Shown: piece after piece, positions 46,621 to 58,451 of the stretch
Layout of the letters: every line of letters begins with the position of its first letter
Numbering within the stretch: the first letter of the stretch is position 1
Assembly (NCBI GenBank): GCA_948567375.1
Contig: OX419755.1
Coordinates: 10,855,001-10,919,000 of the forward strand
Origin: Lunularia cruciata
Taxonomy: Eukaryota > Streptophyta > Marchantiopsida > Lunulariales > Lunulariaceae
Direction of reading: 5' to 3'
Length of the DNA: 64,000 nt
Position numbers and translations under genes: made by a program
The notes under the pieces: model-generated
Told to the model about the DNA's origin: nothing
Database searches by the model: none
Seen by the model: only the letters and a program-made list of their open reading frames with translations

Positions 46621-47418
46621 CTATGATGGCAGATGTTAGTCTTCATCTTTGTGAACATATCTACTAATTTGATCTTGCCTTGCTGATTATAGGAGTGGCA
46701 ACCAACCGCCATGTCTTTCTTTGAGTGACTTTAGGGATAAAAATATTTGCTTCATTATGGGCATTTGGTGTGGAATTTTGGGATCTCTCGAGGACTAGGT
46801 GTGTGCTAGCTGAAGCTATCCTATCGGGCACATCCATTTGGCAAATCCCCATGAGTTGACCTTTGTAGTAGTGCATCTCCTATAATTCACCTTGAGGCAC
46901 TTGATAGATTGCCTCAAACTTCTTAACCAAGGCTTAACTTTGAAGCCATATATATGTCAAATGAGAGAATATGTCAAAAGGACTCAAGTAACAAACAAAC
47001 ATAGAAATTACCCATATCCACAAGAAAACTCAACTACAAAGCGTCCGCAATTCTACCATCAACAGAAATCCCGGATCCCACATGTCCACATAAGTAATAT
47101 GTGCAGGAGTTAAGATCTGTGTTTGGTCAATCGGAAGTGAAGATTCATATTGACTCAACACATTAGAGATATGAGTCAAGACCTCCTGATATTGAGCCTT
47201 CAAATATTCCATGAATTATGAGGCATGAGGCCTGAGAGTTTGCATGGTCAAATGTTACCACAAAAAGCAAGATGCAGATCTCAACAAGGAAGAATATGAT
47301 TCAAGTGGTTCAGACTGCCCAATGGCTGTCCCGTACATCCTTAAATCAAGCAATCCCATAGTGATAGTGATCCCATATCCTACCACATGCAGTGGAAAAT
47401 CAGGGTAAGGAGTCTTGT
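46621..47418. other. No gene recognised
   Basis: Short open frames on both strands without recognisable content (for example 46664-46876, -). Ends at the LTR-A start. Confidence 0.45.
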
Positions 47419-48155
47419 TGTAATACTCGGAGGACAAGAGAAGAGAGAGAAACACAAATAACACACTCAACATTCGGTGCCCCAAAGTAGCACCTTCTCT
47501 TTATTATATAGACAAAGAGGATCTCTTCCAAGGAAGCTCCACCATCGGATTAGGCACAAAGATAGGTGACATGTCATCAAGCTCCACCCTTGGATTACTT
47601 ACTTGGATGGGTGACATGTTGGTCTAGGTCCTATCTGGTTGGTCAAACAAGCTTTGACCAAAGGGAATCTTTTAGGGAATCTTCCTATAGGAGTCTCAAA
47701 ATCACATGAGTAAGGTACCATTGGAAAGCTCTTGACAAGAAAAACCAAGGGGGTGGGAAAGCCAACCTTTATTCCATTTTGGAGGGATCTGCACATTTTT
47801 GAGGCCTAATTCATCCGTTTAGGCCTCCAAAATTGCCTTCAAAGATTTCAAGCATATTTTGGTTCCTAATCTATTAGTAGAAGTCCGCTTTTGGTGATAC
47901 CTCTTTCTGATCTGTTTAGTCCATCATGTGTGATATCCTTTCAGATGTTACCAAACCAATTATCACCTTTAAATCATATGTCTAGCTATTGGTACTAAGG
48001 TTCTCAAGTCTATTTTGGTTTCTGCTCTATTACTAGAAGTACTCTTATGGTGATACTTCTATCTGATCTATTTTGACCATCATGTATAGTATCATTCTAG
48101 ATGTTACCAAACCAAATTTCACATCTAGATCATATGGCTAGCCCGTGCTATTATA
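47419..48155 (-). repeat. 3' LTR-A of the chromovirus
   Basis: About 737 bp; homologous over its whole length to 17120-17859 and 36093-36808. Inner terminus on the - strand reads TATAATAG where the other copies have TGTAATAC; outer terminus GTATTACA. It contains the TATATAATAAAGAG-type core near 47495. Confidence 0.92.
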
Positions 48156-48172
48156 GACCTCCCTCCTTTTAA
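48156..48172 (-). other. Polypurine tract of the LTR-A chromovirus
   Basis: On the - strand AAAAGGAGGGAGGTC directly before the LTR, a textbook PPT. Confidence 0.88.
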
Positions 48173-48229
48173 GACATAACGTCCTTGTTGTGCAATTGTT
48201 GCTCAAATGCTTGCACCAACATCGGTGCA

Positions 48230-49110
48230 TGTGTCAAATTGGCAGCAGGCTCCCATGTTGCTTCATAGAGGGGGTAACCTTTCCACTATAAAAGATAGTC
48301 CACCCACGGATGGCGAGTACCACACACGCATTTTTGGAGAATACGCTCCACTTCATATTCTTTTATGCCGTCAATGAGTGTCGGACAAGGTCGAATGTCT
48401 TGTGTGAAATGACCCTAGTCTGATCGGGGAGCATATCTGCATAGTAGGGAAACATAAAACACTGGATGGATCTTCATGTGTGGTGGTAGCTCAAGGTGAT
48501 AGGCCACAACGCCGACGTGACAAAGAATCAAGAAAGACCCAATAAAATGAGGTCTAAGCTTACGAGGTCCAACTAATGTGAGGTTCGTTGTTGATAGCCA
48601 CACTGGATCCCTAACATGAACTCCATGTGCCTACGGTGTGCATCAACATACGGCTTCTGTTGATTTTGTGCAATTTGTAATCTATGCTTGGTGCTCTCCG
48701 CACCGTGTTGGATTCTAGAAACAAAAGTGTTGACGGGCATTGACCTTGGTAGCCACTGGCCGGATCTTCATCAAGCTAGAAGGTGTGAAGGGATGCTCAC
48801 CATACATGAGGAAGAATAGAATGATCTGGGTGGATGCATTCACTAAATTGTTGTAAGCAAATTCAACCAAAGGGAGTAGGGTGTCCCACCTCTTTTGCTC
48901 TTCTAAGGTGAAGCCACGTAACATGTCTTCAATTGAGCAATTAGCCTGCTCTGTTTGGCCATCTGTTTATGAGTGGTAAGCTATGGACAAGGCCAACTTG
49001 GTTTTGAAGAAACCAAAGAGTGTTTGCCAAAACAAATTGGTGAATTGAGTGGCTCTATTGGTGATAAGTACTCTAGACAAGCCATGGTGAGAGAAGACTG
49101 CATCTAAGTG
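48230..49110 (-). pseudogene. LTR-A chromovirus integrase (partial) and chromodomain
   Basis: Starts in the catalytic core: VLITNRATQFTNLFWQTLFG (second Asp replaced by Asn), then TDGQTEQANCSIEDMLRG after a stop, LLPLVEFAYNN, and the end LRPHFIGSF with HMKIHPVFYVS. A chromodomain lies at about 48375-48255: EYEVERILQK, then WVDYLL, a TAG, and WKGYPLYEATWEPAANL. The zinc-binding domain and the first catalytic Asp are absent owing to the internal deletion. Confidence 0.88.
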
Positions 49111-50100
49111 CAGTCTAAATGCTGTCAATACTTGAATGCACTATGCACTTACTCTATGCCCCAAGTAGTCTACTTCAGACTTGCAAAACTTGCACTTTGA
49201 GATTTTGGCATACAATCAATTCTGTCTTAGAATCTAGAGGACTTCTCGTAGATGTTGTTTGTGTTCCGTCATCATGCTACTATATACTAAGATATCATCC
49301 AAGAAGACCATAACATACTTATCCCAAGTATGGACACAATATGTCATTCATTAGACTCATGAAAGTGGCAGGTGCATTGATGAGGCCAAAAGGCATCACA
49401 AGATACTCAAAGTGGCCATACTTGGTTTGAAAGGAAATTTTGTACACATCCTCCCCTGCAATTTGGATTTGATTGTAACCGCTCCGCAAGTCCAATTTGG
49501 TGAAGTATCTCACTCCATGGATTTGATTAAACAAGTCATCCATGCGAGGTAAGGGGTATTTGTTTTTCATTGTTTGTTGATTGAGACCTCGATAGTCAAT
49601 GCACATGCGCATTGTACTATCCTCCTTCTTCACAAACAAGACAGGAGCTCCATATGGTGATATGCTAGGTTGGATGAACCCCTTCAGTAGCATCTCCTCA
49701 ATTTGAGTCTTACACTCCTCCAACTCATGAGGTGATAGGCGATATGGGGCCTTACAAGGAGGTGTCTTCCCCGAGAGTGTCTCAATTTTATGATCTACTC
49801 TCCTTTTTGGTGGTAATCCTGAGGGTAGATCATCGGGAAAGACATCTTGAGATTCATCCACCACAGCCTTCAATTTCTCAGGAACTTGTCCATTGAGTTG
49901 TACACTCTGAACTTCTCTTATTAGACCCATGAAACATCTATCGGTCTTACAGACAATTGCCGTCCCTATGACATATAGAGGCAGATCCTGCTTGGGTGAT
50001 TTTTCTTTAACCCCAATGATTGAATATTGGTGGGTTCTCACTACTTTCTTCCTCCAATCTACCATAGGATTGTATTGCTCCATCCATGGCATGCCTAAGA
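49111..50100 (-). pseudogene. LTR-A chromovirus reverse transcriptase
   Basis: 50092-49319 is open: [73 protein letters not shown], and just beyond, VMVFLDDILVYSSMMTEHKQ with the catalytic LDD near 49310. Sequence continues to a 'YLGH'-like block near 49170 and then joins integrase without RNase H. Confidence 0.9.
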
Positions 50101-51450
50101 TTGCATCATAACAAGCTAATTGTATCCCTCACCACTCAATTGCTTCCTGATATTCTCCTACAGAGAGTGTTACCCGTCTAGGTAATGATTCAATCCTCTC
50201 TATTTGCCCATTAGGCAACTATACTTCTTCACTCCTATCTCTCTCTAGATCCATTCCTAATTTTATTGCAACACACCGAGATAAGAAATTCTCTATTGCT
50301 CCCGGATCGATTAATACTCTCACTTGATTGCCTTTTAGGACTCCATTCACAACAATCAACTGTGAGGTTGCCTTTCAGGATCTTTGCGCATTATTCTTCT
50401 TCCTTATTGAGCCAGTAAGGTTGCGAGGTACATTTACTGGCGAGCTTCATTTTCTAAAGTGATTTCCACCTCCTTCTCTTCAATGCGCCTCTCCATGTTG
50501 TTCAAAGATCGCCTGTACAAAAGGCCGAGGGCCTCTAGGGAAACAAGTGCGACAATTGGTAAATATGTGCCCAATACGGCCACAATTGTAACAACGTTGT
50601 TCTTCTCAAGTTCTTTCTTCTTGTGGGACTCCATCTCTTTGTTCTTCAACCGATCCACGCTCCCTTTGAAACGGTCGTGCTCCTCGATCTCAAAATTGAA
50701 GGTTGCCCAATTCCATCGGTACTGGTACACCCATATGTGACATTTCTGCCCGATAATGTTGAGGTTGAACTACTCCTTCACCTCCACCTAATGCTCCTGC
50801 TATTCTTTGCGCACAAGCAATGGCTTCAAATATCGTGCAAGGATTTTGCACCATGATTTCTTGGCAAATCCACTCCTTTAACCCTCGTTTGAAATTGTCG
50901 AGAGCCTCTGCTGGACTCATGTTTGTTATTACAACTTGTTGATCCTAAAATGCCTCCACATACTCTTGTACACTTTTCTTCTGTTTCAATCCCCATAGTC
51001 GGGTTCGAGCCATCTGCATAAAATCCACTGATTGGAAATTCTTTAGCAATCCTTCTTGCATTGCTGTCCACGTGAACTCCCTTCTCTTTGCCAACATGGA
51101 TTGTTCCCAAGCATCACTCCATGTGAGGGCTTTATTGGTCAAATATCCACATGCAAACACGCCTGCAACATGCTCCGTGATCTCTGTTGAGAACAATCAT
51201 CGATTCATTCTTGAGATCCAATTTTCCACTACTCTCATCATACGTTGCTCCTTGTCAGGGCTCGATATTGCAGGTCTTCTTCATTCGGAGTAGCAATGTG
51301 GTTTCATCTTTAATAGGGTTCGTAGGTACATGTGCCTCTCCAAGTACTTCCATTGCAAATATTGGGTTTTGAGATGGCTCTTCTTCTTGCATGGCTTGAT
51401 CATTCATGAGGATCTGCACTTGATTTTGTAATGTCTCCATGGTCATCTTA
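50101..51450 (-). pseudogene. LTR-A chromovirus gag and protease
   Basis: Gag: LTNKALTWSDAWEQ (51130), ALDNFKRGLKEWICQEIMVQ (50880), and a knuckle near 50580 reading CYNCGRIGHIFTNCR, which keeps the full C-x2-C-x4-H-x4-C pattern. Protease: VRVLIDPGAIENFLS near 50310 (DPGA at the D-S/T-G site) and [18 protein letters not shown] near 50100-50060. Stops and frameshifts separate the parts. Confidence 0.87.
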
Positions 51451-52102
51451 ATCTCTCAAAATTCATTCAACATCCCTTGCATTCCTTGCACCAGCTCTTG
51501 CAATTGCGGATCCATGGTTCTTGTAACACTCAATTGCTAATGTATACTTCAATACAGAGTCAATATGATTACTCTGGAAGGCGCACAAACTATTGGAACT
51601 ACCATTGGGACCTCAGAAGCTATCACTTATTGATAATACTCGCTAAAATTTCTAACCACAAAATCTCTAAACATCACTTTCGGTCTCACTACATAACAGA
51701 TTTCTACTTGAGTGTTGAAAGGGAGATAATTTGGGACATTCACATCCATATCATCATAGTAGAATGTAGATTGTCAAATCCCACACTTTCTCATATATTG
51801 CCACCGGTAAAATCACCGGGTTTGGTGAGTTCATCACACTATCCATGAATTCTACGCCAAAGTGATAAACTAGCGATACACTCATTTGCTCACGCTGGAT
51901 GTACATAACCTTGATGTGGAATGGATTCGAGAATGGAAAGCTAGGTGCGAGAAATTGTCCTCTTGGTGCATCCATCCCATCTGCTCTCTAATGTCCTTCC
52001 TAAGTCTAGCAACTACTCTATATTCTCCACCTCAAATTATTCAATTTCAATATTTCGTGTTCTTCCAAGAGTGGTGATCCACTCTCTTGGACTAAGACAC
52101 TT

Positions 52103-52114
52103 GCTCTGATACCA
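52103..52114 (-). other. Primer-binding site of the LTR-A chromovirus
   Basis: On the - strand TGGTATCAGAGC, a perfect match to the plant initiator-Met PBS, 1 nt from the LTR end. Confidence 0.95.
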
Positions 52115-52115
52115 T

Positions 52116-52434
52116 TATAATTTTCCGAGTACAATAGAAGAGAGAAACATAAATTACACACTCAATATTTGGTGCTCCAAAAGAGCACCTTCTCTTTATT
52201 ATATAGACAAAGAGTATCGACTCCAAGGAAACTCCACTATAGGATTAGACACACCGATAGGTGACATGTCATCAAACTCCATCCTTGGATTACGTATTTA
52301 GATGAGTGACAAGTCGATCTAGGTCATATCTGGTCAAATAAACTTTGACCAAATGAAATCTTTTAAAGAATCTTTTTGCAAGAGAAATAAACTTTGACCA
52401 AATGAAATCTTTTAGAGAATCTTTCTGCAAGAGG
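52116..52434 (-). repeat. 5' LTR-A, truncated, with 49-bp duplication
   Basis: Holds the R/U5 side and the TATATAATAAAGAG-type core (near 52195) but lacks the outer U3 half. A 49-bp segment starting AAATAAAC is duplicated in tandem (52336 and 52385). Without U3 this LTR cannot be a normal promoter. Sequence after 52434 is unrelated. Confidence 0.88.
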
Positions 52435-53307
52435 GGCTGGGTACCAAGCTAGTAGATGACCAGCTTGCTAGAAATAACAACCAGATAACAAGCGGGGAGA
52501 TCTCCAAGCGTGAAGATCTCCATTTACCAGATCTTCATTTACCAAGTGGTAAATGAATAACTTCATGGCATTTCTCCTCACATATACACTACTGTATCAC
52601 ATACCTCTTTTCCGGTCGTGTTCTGGATGACGGAATTTCAGCTTCACAAATGGTGGAAATACAACACTTCTAACAAATGAAATTCTACTATCATAATAGT
52701 GTTGACGTCTTCTCTTTGAAACATTCAGACTCATGATACATGTACGCCAACCAATCGGAGCATTATAGAATACACCGTAGTAGCTGATCATGATCATCAC
52801 CCCAAGAACGAAGGCTTTTGATTCCATCTCATTGTCATTTGATTCTGGCAACACACATATCGACAAGCTTTAGTTGTTTGAATAATCCATCCATCCGGCT
52901 TTTGGAGAATCTGCAAATATGCATCTAGTTAAACTTTTGGATCTGAGGGAAAGATCATGAAAGTATGTGATCTGAATTCTCTCAGAATCTCATCTCAGAA
53001 CTATCATTCTTAAGGTGATTCATATTATCCCTTTGCATGAACACCGAAGCAGAATCTAGGTACTGTATCCAATTTTTCCTTGCTGGTACAGATTCATCGA
53101 GCACCACCGCTCCATGTATTCCAACTGTAAATCTGCACTGATTGGAGCTTCAATAACTATAGCCGGATTAACTGCAAAGGTTCAAGCCTCAAATGATTGA
53201 TCTGTAAAATAAACCACGAAATTGTATCAAAATGTCTTGGACCTTGGCACGCTTCTACACGTTGTCTGTGCAACTAAATGTATTACTTATGAAATCCGTC
53301 TCACCGG
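52435..53307. other. Intergenic, upstream flank of the peroxidase
   Basis: No recognised gene. An 89-codon open frame on the - strand (52866-52597) has no identifiable content. Probably contains upstream regulatory sequence of the peroxidase. Confidence 0.45.
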
Positions 53308-53315
53308 TATATAAA
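53308..53315 (+). promoter_or_regulatory. Putative TATA box of the peroxidase gene
   Basis: TATATAAA followed by CCCCT, 289 bp before the end of the leader at the ATG. It is the best TATA match upstream of the gene and implies a 5' UTR of about 260 nt. Confidence 0.6.
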
Positions 53316-53604
53316 CCCCTTAGATCGTCTTCTCAAGCATTCAAACACGCAGCAGTTCTCCTGCACTCTGGATCCTATCCGTTCCACTTTCAGGACCTGA
53401 TCGGTGACAGAGTTTCTTTTCTCCTCATTTTTTCTTGATAAGAAAATTATAAATTCGGCTCTTTATACGAGCATCAATTTGCTGCAATTTGATTCACCTG
53501 TTCACTTCTCGTTCCTTTCTTGTTGAATTTTACATCGAGAAGGAGTTAGGAAACGTGTACATACATCTAGTTTGTCATAAGTAAACATCCAGCGACCCGT
53601 AGAG

Positions 53605-55220
<1,616 letters not shown>

Positions 55221-55342
55221 TTGAATTATAGTCACTCTATGGGATAGCTCAAACAGGTAGTTTCATTGGTAGGTGTCGAGCCTCTGTGAATTGATGAAAA
55301 ATTCGATTGATTTTTCAAACTGATTCATTTTATAAAAGAAAC

Positions 55343-55348
55343 AATAAA
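55343..55348 (+). terminator. Putative poly(A) signal of the peroxidase
   Basis: AATAAA 123 bp after the stop codon, preceded by T-rich sequence and followed by an A run at about 55356. Confidence 0.6.
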
Positions 55349-55689
55349 ACACACTAAAAAAAAAAATCCCACAGGTTATCGTGTGTGAATCTTTTACTCA
55401 TGCTGGTCTTATCGATTGTTACTTCATTGAAGTTTGGTGGATGCATGATCATGACTGTATATCTGAGGCCTCCAGTGTGAACAAGTATAAGATCAGTACC
55501 AGATGAGTACGTGGAGATATCATATTGAGCAAAATCGAGTGACGAAAGTCTCCATTTACAAAGACTTTGCTGGCTCTTTGCGCATAAGAAACTGTTAAAA
55601 ATGTTCACTTAACCAACAATGTTTTACTTTGCTAGAGAAGTACAGACACAGGTCAGTGTTGTGAGCAAGAACTTGGATGTTTACATTTC
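55349..55689. other. No gene recognised
   Basis: Short intergenic stretch after the peroxidase; an open frame on the - strand (55608-55354) has no recognisable content. Confidence 0.45.
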
Positions 55690-56470
55690 TTGCTAGAAAT
55701 GTAAACCTTGCTCAATACAACCAGACATTATTCTTACTTCAAAAGCTTTGGTTCAAAATTCATCACGATCTACCGATTTAGACAACTCTTTAGATTCATC
55801 ACTTCTTCGTCGTTTTGGGTTTGTGACGCTTGTCCACTTGCACACCCACTAGTACAGCCGGAGTCGTATGCTTTCTTATGCGTAAGTTCGGATTTGGCAG
55901 GGTTCTGAATCTTGGCCCACTTTCCGGACTCTCTATACCTCAATAGAGCATCCTTATATCTCTTAGTCTCCTCAACCCAGTTTGTTTGTGTATTATACTA
56001 ACCCAGGGGAAAATGGTGGACCACAACTATCTTGTTCTCCTCTTTTCTTAGTGGTTTCATCTCACTATAGAAATGCATCACGAACTGAGAGAGGAAGGTG
56101 AGACCTGCTGTTTGCAAGGTCTCAATTAACAACCGTCGGTGGAACATCCTTGCACAATCCACATGATGTCCTTTGTGCAACAACGGGATAAATGTAGCCT
56201 GTCTATTATTAACATGTGTCTTATGGATTGCACTAAAACAATGCTACTACAATATCCCTTGCTAGATCATTATATCCTTTTAACTTCCAACCATTTTTGG
56301 TCTTCTTCCTTTTGAATCCTAGTCCAGGGGTGGAAATTGTATACACAAGAACTCTATTCCAATGCATCACCTTCCAGGCAAGCACATTGTTGTATAGGTC
56401 TGTGTTCTTGTTACTCCTTTCCCAAATCTCCAAATTCATTAAGAGATTGGTAAGCTCACAATTCCACATT
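55690..56470 (-). pseudogene. Decayed reading frame, unrecognised
   Basis: On the - strand the frame at 56183-55998 (LLHKGHHVDCARMFHRRLLI) runs through a TAG at about 55998 and stays protein-like to about 55700 (NWVEETKRYKDALLRYRESG, KWAKIQNPAK). Upstream, 56469-56233 (AWKVMHWNRVLVYTISTPGL) is open in another register. It is probably part of a retroelement-type protein because it is broken like its neighbours, but I do not recognise the family. Confidence 0.4.
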
Positions 56471-57289
56471 AAAAATTGCAGCTGGTGAGTTATGACATAC
56501 TGAACATAGTAATAAGGGTTCCCGCATAGCCTTCAGCTTCTTAGGTGACATTGCTGTCAATTCTACATGACACTATTGCCTTGTGTTTTCCCATCATTCC
56601 TCCACACTCAATTCTTGATCACCCACTCACCCTGGCTCTTGTTTTTGCTCTCTCTAATTGTGAGTAGATACTAGCAAATTGGCAAATAGAGAGAGGGAGG
56701 TTGCCTCAAAATAGATAGAAATTTGTGCCTATAATAATCAAACCTCAATCTTGATTTTCCTCCTGAATTTTATATCACATGTTTTAGCCATAAGCTAAAT
56801 AATTTGTTAGAGAATTACTGTGGCACATCGTTGTTCCACCATGTGAGAAGTGACATGAAAATGAACAGTTACCAAATCAATTCTTTGGTATATGTGACAT
56901 TCCTTTGTAGGTGCATCTATTGATGTGGATAATTGTCCTTTCTATTATATGCTTTAATGGCCGAGAATAGTCATAACCAAATGTGTGAAAAAAAAGAAAT
57001 ATAACAAACCCAAAGATGTTAGGGCCACTATGGATGCTCATTGCTGAGTGTACCAAACCAAGGGTATTCAGATATCTCGCCACTCTTTTCAGAGAAAGTA
57101 GCATGTCGTTGGGCCCAACCCCTCAAGGGCTTTTCCCTCTACCCATGCAGACTTGTCCTTCTTTCACTTCTGCTGATTGTCTTCCATGACTAGCATAAAA
57201 CCTTTCAATCCTATTTTCTAAGAATAAATTTTACTAAATATCATTATACTAAAAAGAAAGAGAGGAAAAAGCAAAAAATACAACCAACA
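56471..57289. other. No gene recognised
   Basis: AT-rich, short open frames only. Confidence 0.45.
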
Positions 57290-57576
57290 GGATTGAGTGG
57301 GTTCCTACAATCATGTAAGCATATGTACAGATAATATTAATAGTATTAAGCTTGCTTATAATCCTGTATTTCATACCAAGACCAAGATATTGAGACATTA
57401 TGACATTTCATTATCATTTCATTTGAGAGAATGTATTAGCTTGAGAAATAGATCTGTAATATTCCTACATATGAGCGAGTATGTGATATTTTTATCAAAG
57501 CTTTACGTAGAGATAGATCTAAAATTTTCAAATCTCATCTAGGAATCTAAGATATTGACAATAGCTTGAGGGAGAG
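57290..57576 (+). pseudogene. Ty1-copia RNase H C-terminus remnant
   Basis: DNINSIKLAYNPVFHTKTK at about 57315 is the copia RNase H block DNxSAIxLAxNPVFHxRTKH. In another register it continues as EID, YIPTYERVCDIFIKAL, KSHLGI and ends with the copia tail SLRESV. A purine tract GAGGGAGAG (57567-57576) then acts as PPT. Only the 3' end of the element is present. Confidence 0.82.
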
Positions 57577-57755
57577 TGTTGATAGACTATCACAAACTAA
57601 TATTCCTAGCTGCTAGTGCATGTTGGAAAGTCTGATCTTTAGTCACCATTTCAAATCTTTGGTGAAGAGTGACTCAACATAATTGTGTACCTTCTCTTCC
57701 TATATATATTACAACAAGACTTGCATCTTGCAATGCCTCACCTTTTTGCATAGTC
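57577..57755 (+). mobile_element. 3' LTR of the copia remnant (end uncertain)
   Basis: TGTTGATAG directly follows the PPT. A CCTATATATATT core is at about 57699. The right boundary is not certain; TTTTTGCA near 57750 is a candidate. Confidence 0.65.
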
Positions 57756-58451
57756 TACCATTTTTGGTTTTTTGTTAGCTTTCATAGAGTGGTAGGAGTC
57801 AGCCATTTGCCAAAGATGGAAGAAGGCTTTCCACCAATTAACTTTGTCTTGGGAGGAAATTGCACCAATCATGAGAAGAGAATTAAGGAGAAGTGAACAA
57901 TGAAGAGGCCATGAGTGGTCATATGAGGAATTGAGTCGTCAATGAGGATGAAGATCTTCAGCCAGACTAACCTTTGGCAAAGGAGACCTTTGGGGTCATA
58001 ACCCTTCAATGTAATCAACCTTTGACCCTAAAAGACCATAGGCATGAGAACCATGTGGTGCAGGACACATTTGGTCTGAAATTAAGTCAATTCAAACAGA
58101 TCAATATGGTGCAATCAGAACAAGAGCTTGAGTTAATAACCATTTGACATAAAAAAATGTCTGCATGTATGGGTAATGATTGCTCACCTGGGTGCACCTA
58201 CCAAAGATTCATAATGGTTGAGCCAACAGCATAAGACTCAAATCAGACAAAACTCTATTTACTTTTCCAAATTACACAAGTAAGATCAATAACCAAGTAA
58301 GACCTCTCCCCACTTTTCCAAATTACACAAGGAAGATTAATAACCAAGTAAGACCTCTCTCCACCCTTGGCAAGAAATAGTGAGATTTAGAATTACATAG
58401 AGAGTGCCTTCTTATGAGTGAATTCTTTAATTAGAGACAAAGGGGAAGGAT
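57756..58451. other. No gene recognised
   Basis: Includes a direct duplication of an ACTTTTCCAAATTACACAAG segment at 58261-58370 (period about 62 bp). No coding sequence identified. Confidence 0.5.

Larger units (their letters stand above)
47419..52434 (-). mobile_element. Chromovirus with LTR-A termini, internally deleted
   Basis: On the - strand: 5' LTR-A (truncated, 52434-52116), initiator-Met PBS, gag, protease, RT, then a direct jump into the integrase core, a chromodomain, a PPT and a full 3' LTR-A (48155-47419). RNase H and the integrase N-terminus are missing. This element shows what the solo LTR-A copies in the window came from. Numerous stops; non-autonomous. Confidence 0.92.

Noticed and set aside
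52597-52866. 89-codon open frame on the - strand upstream of the peroxidase
   Set aside because: No recognisable content and no supporting signals; kept only as intergenic.
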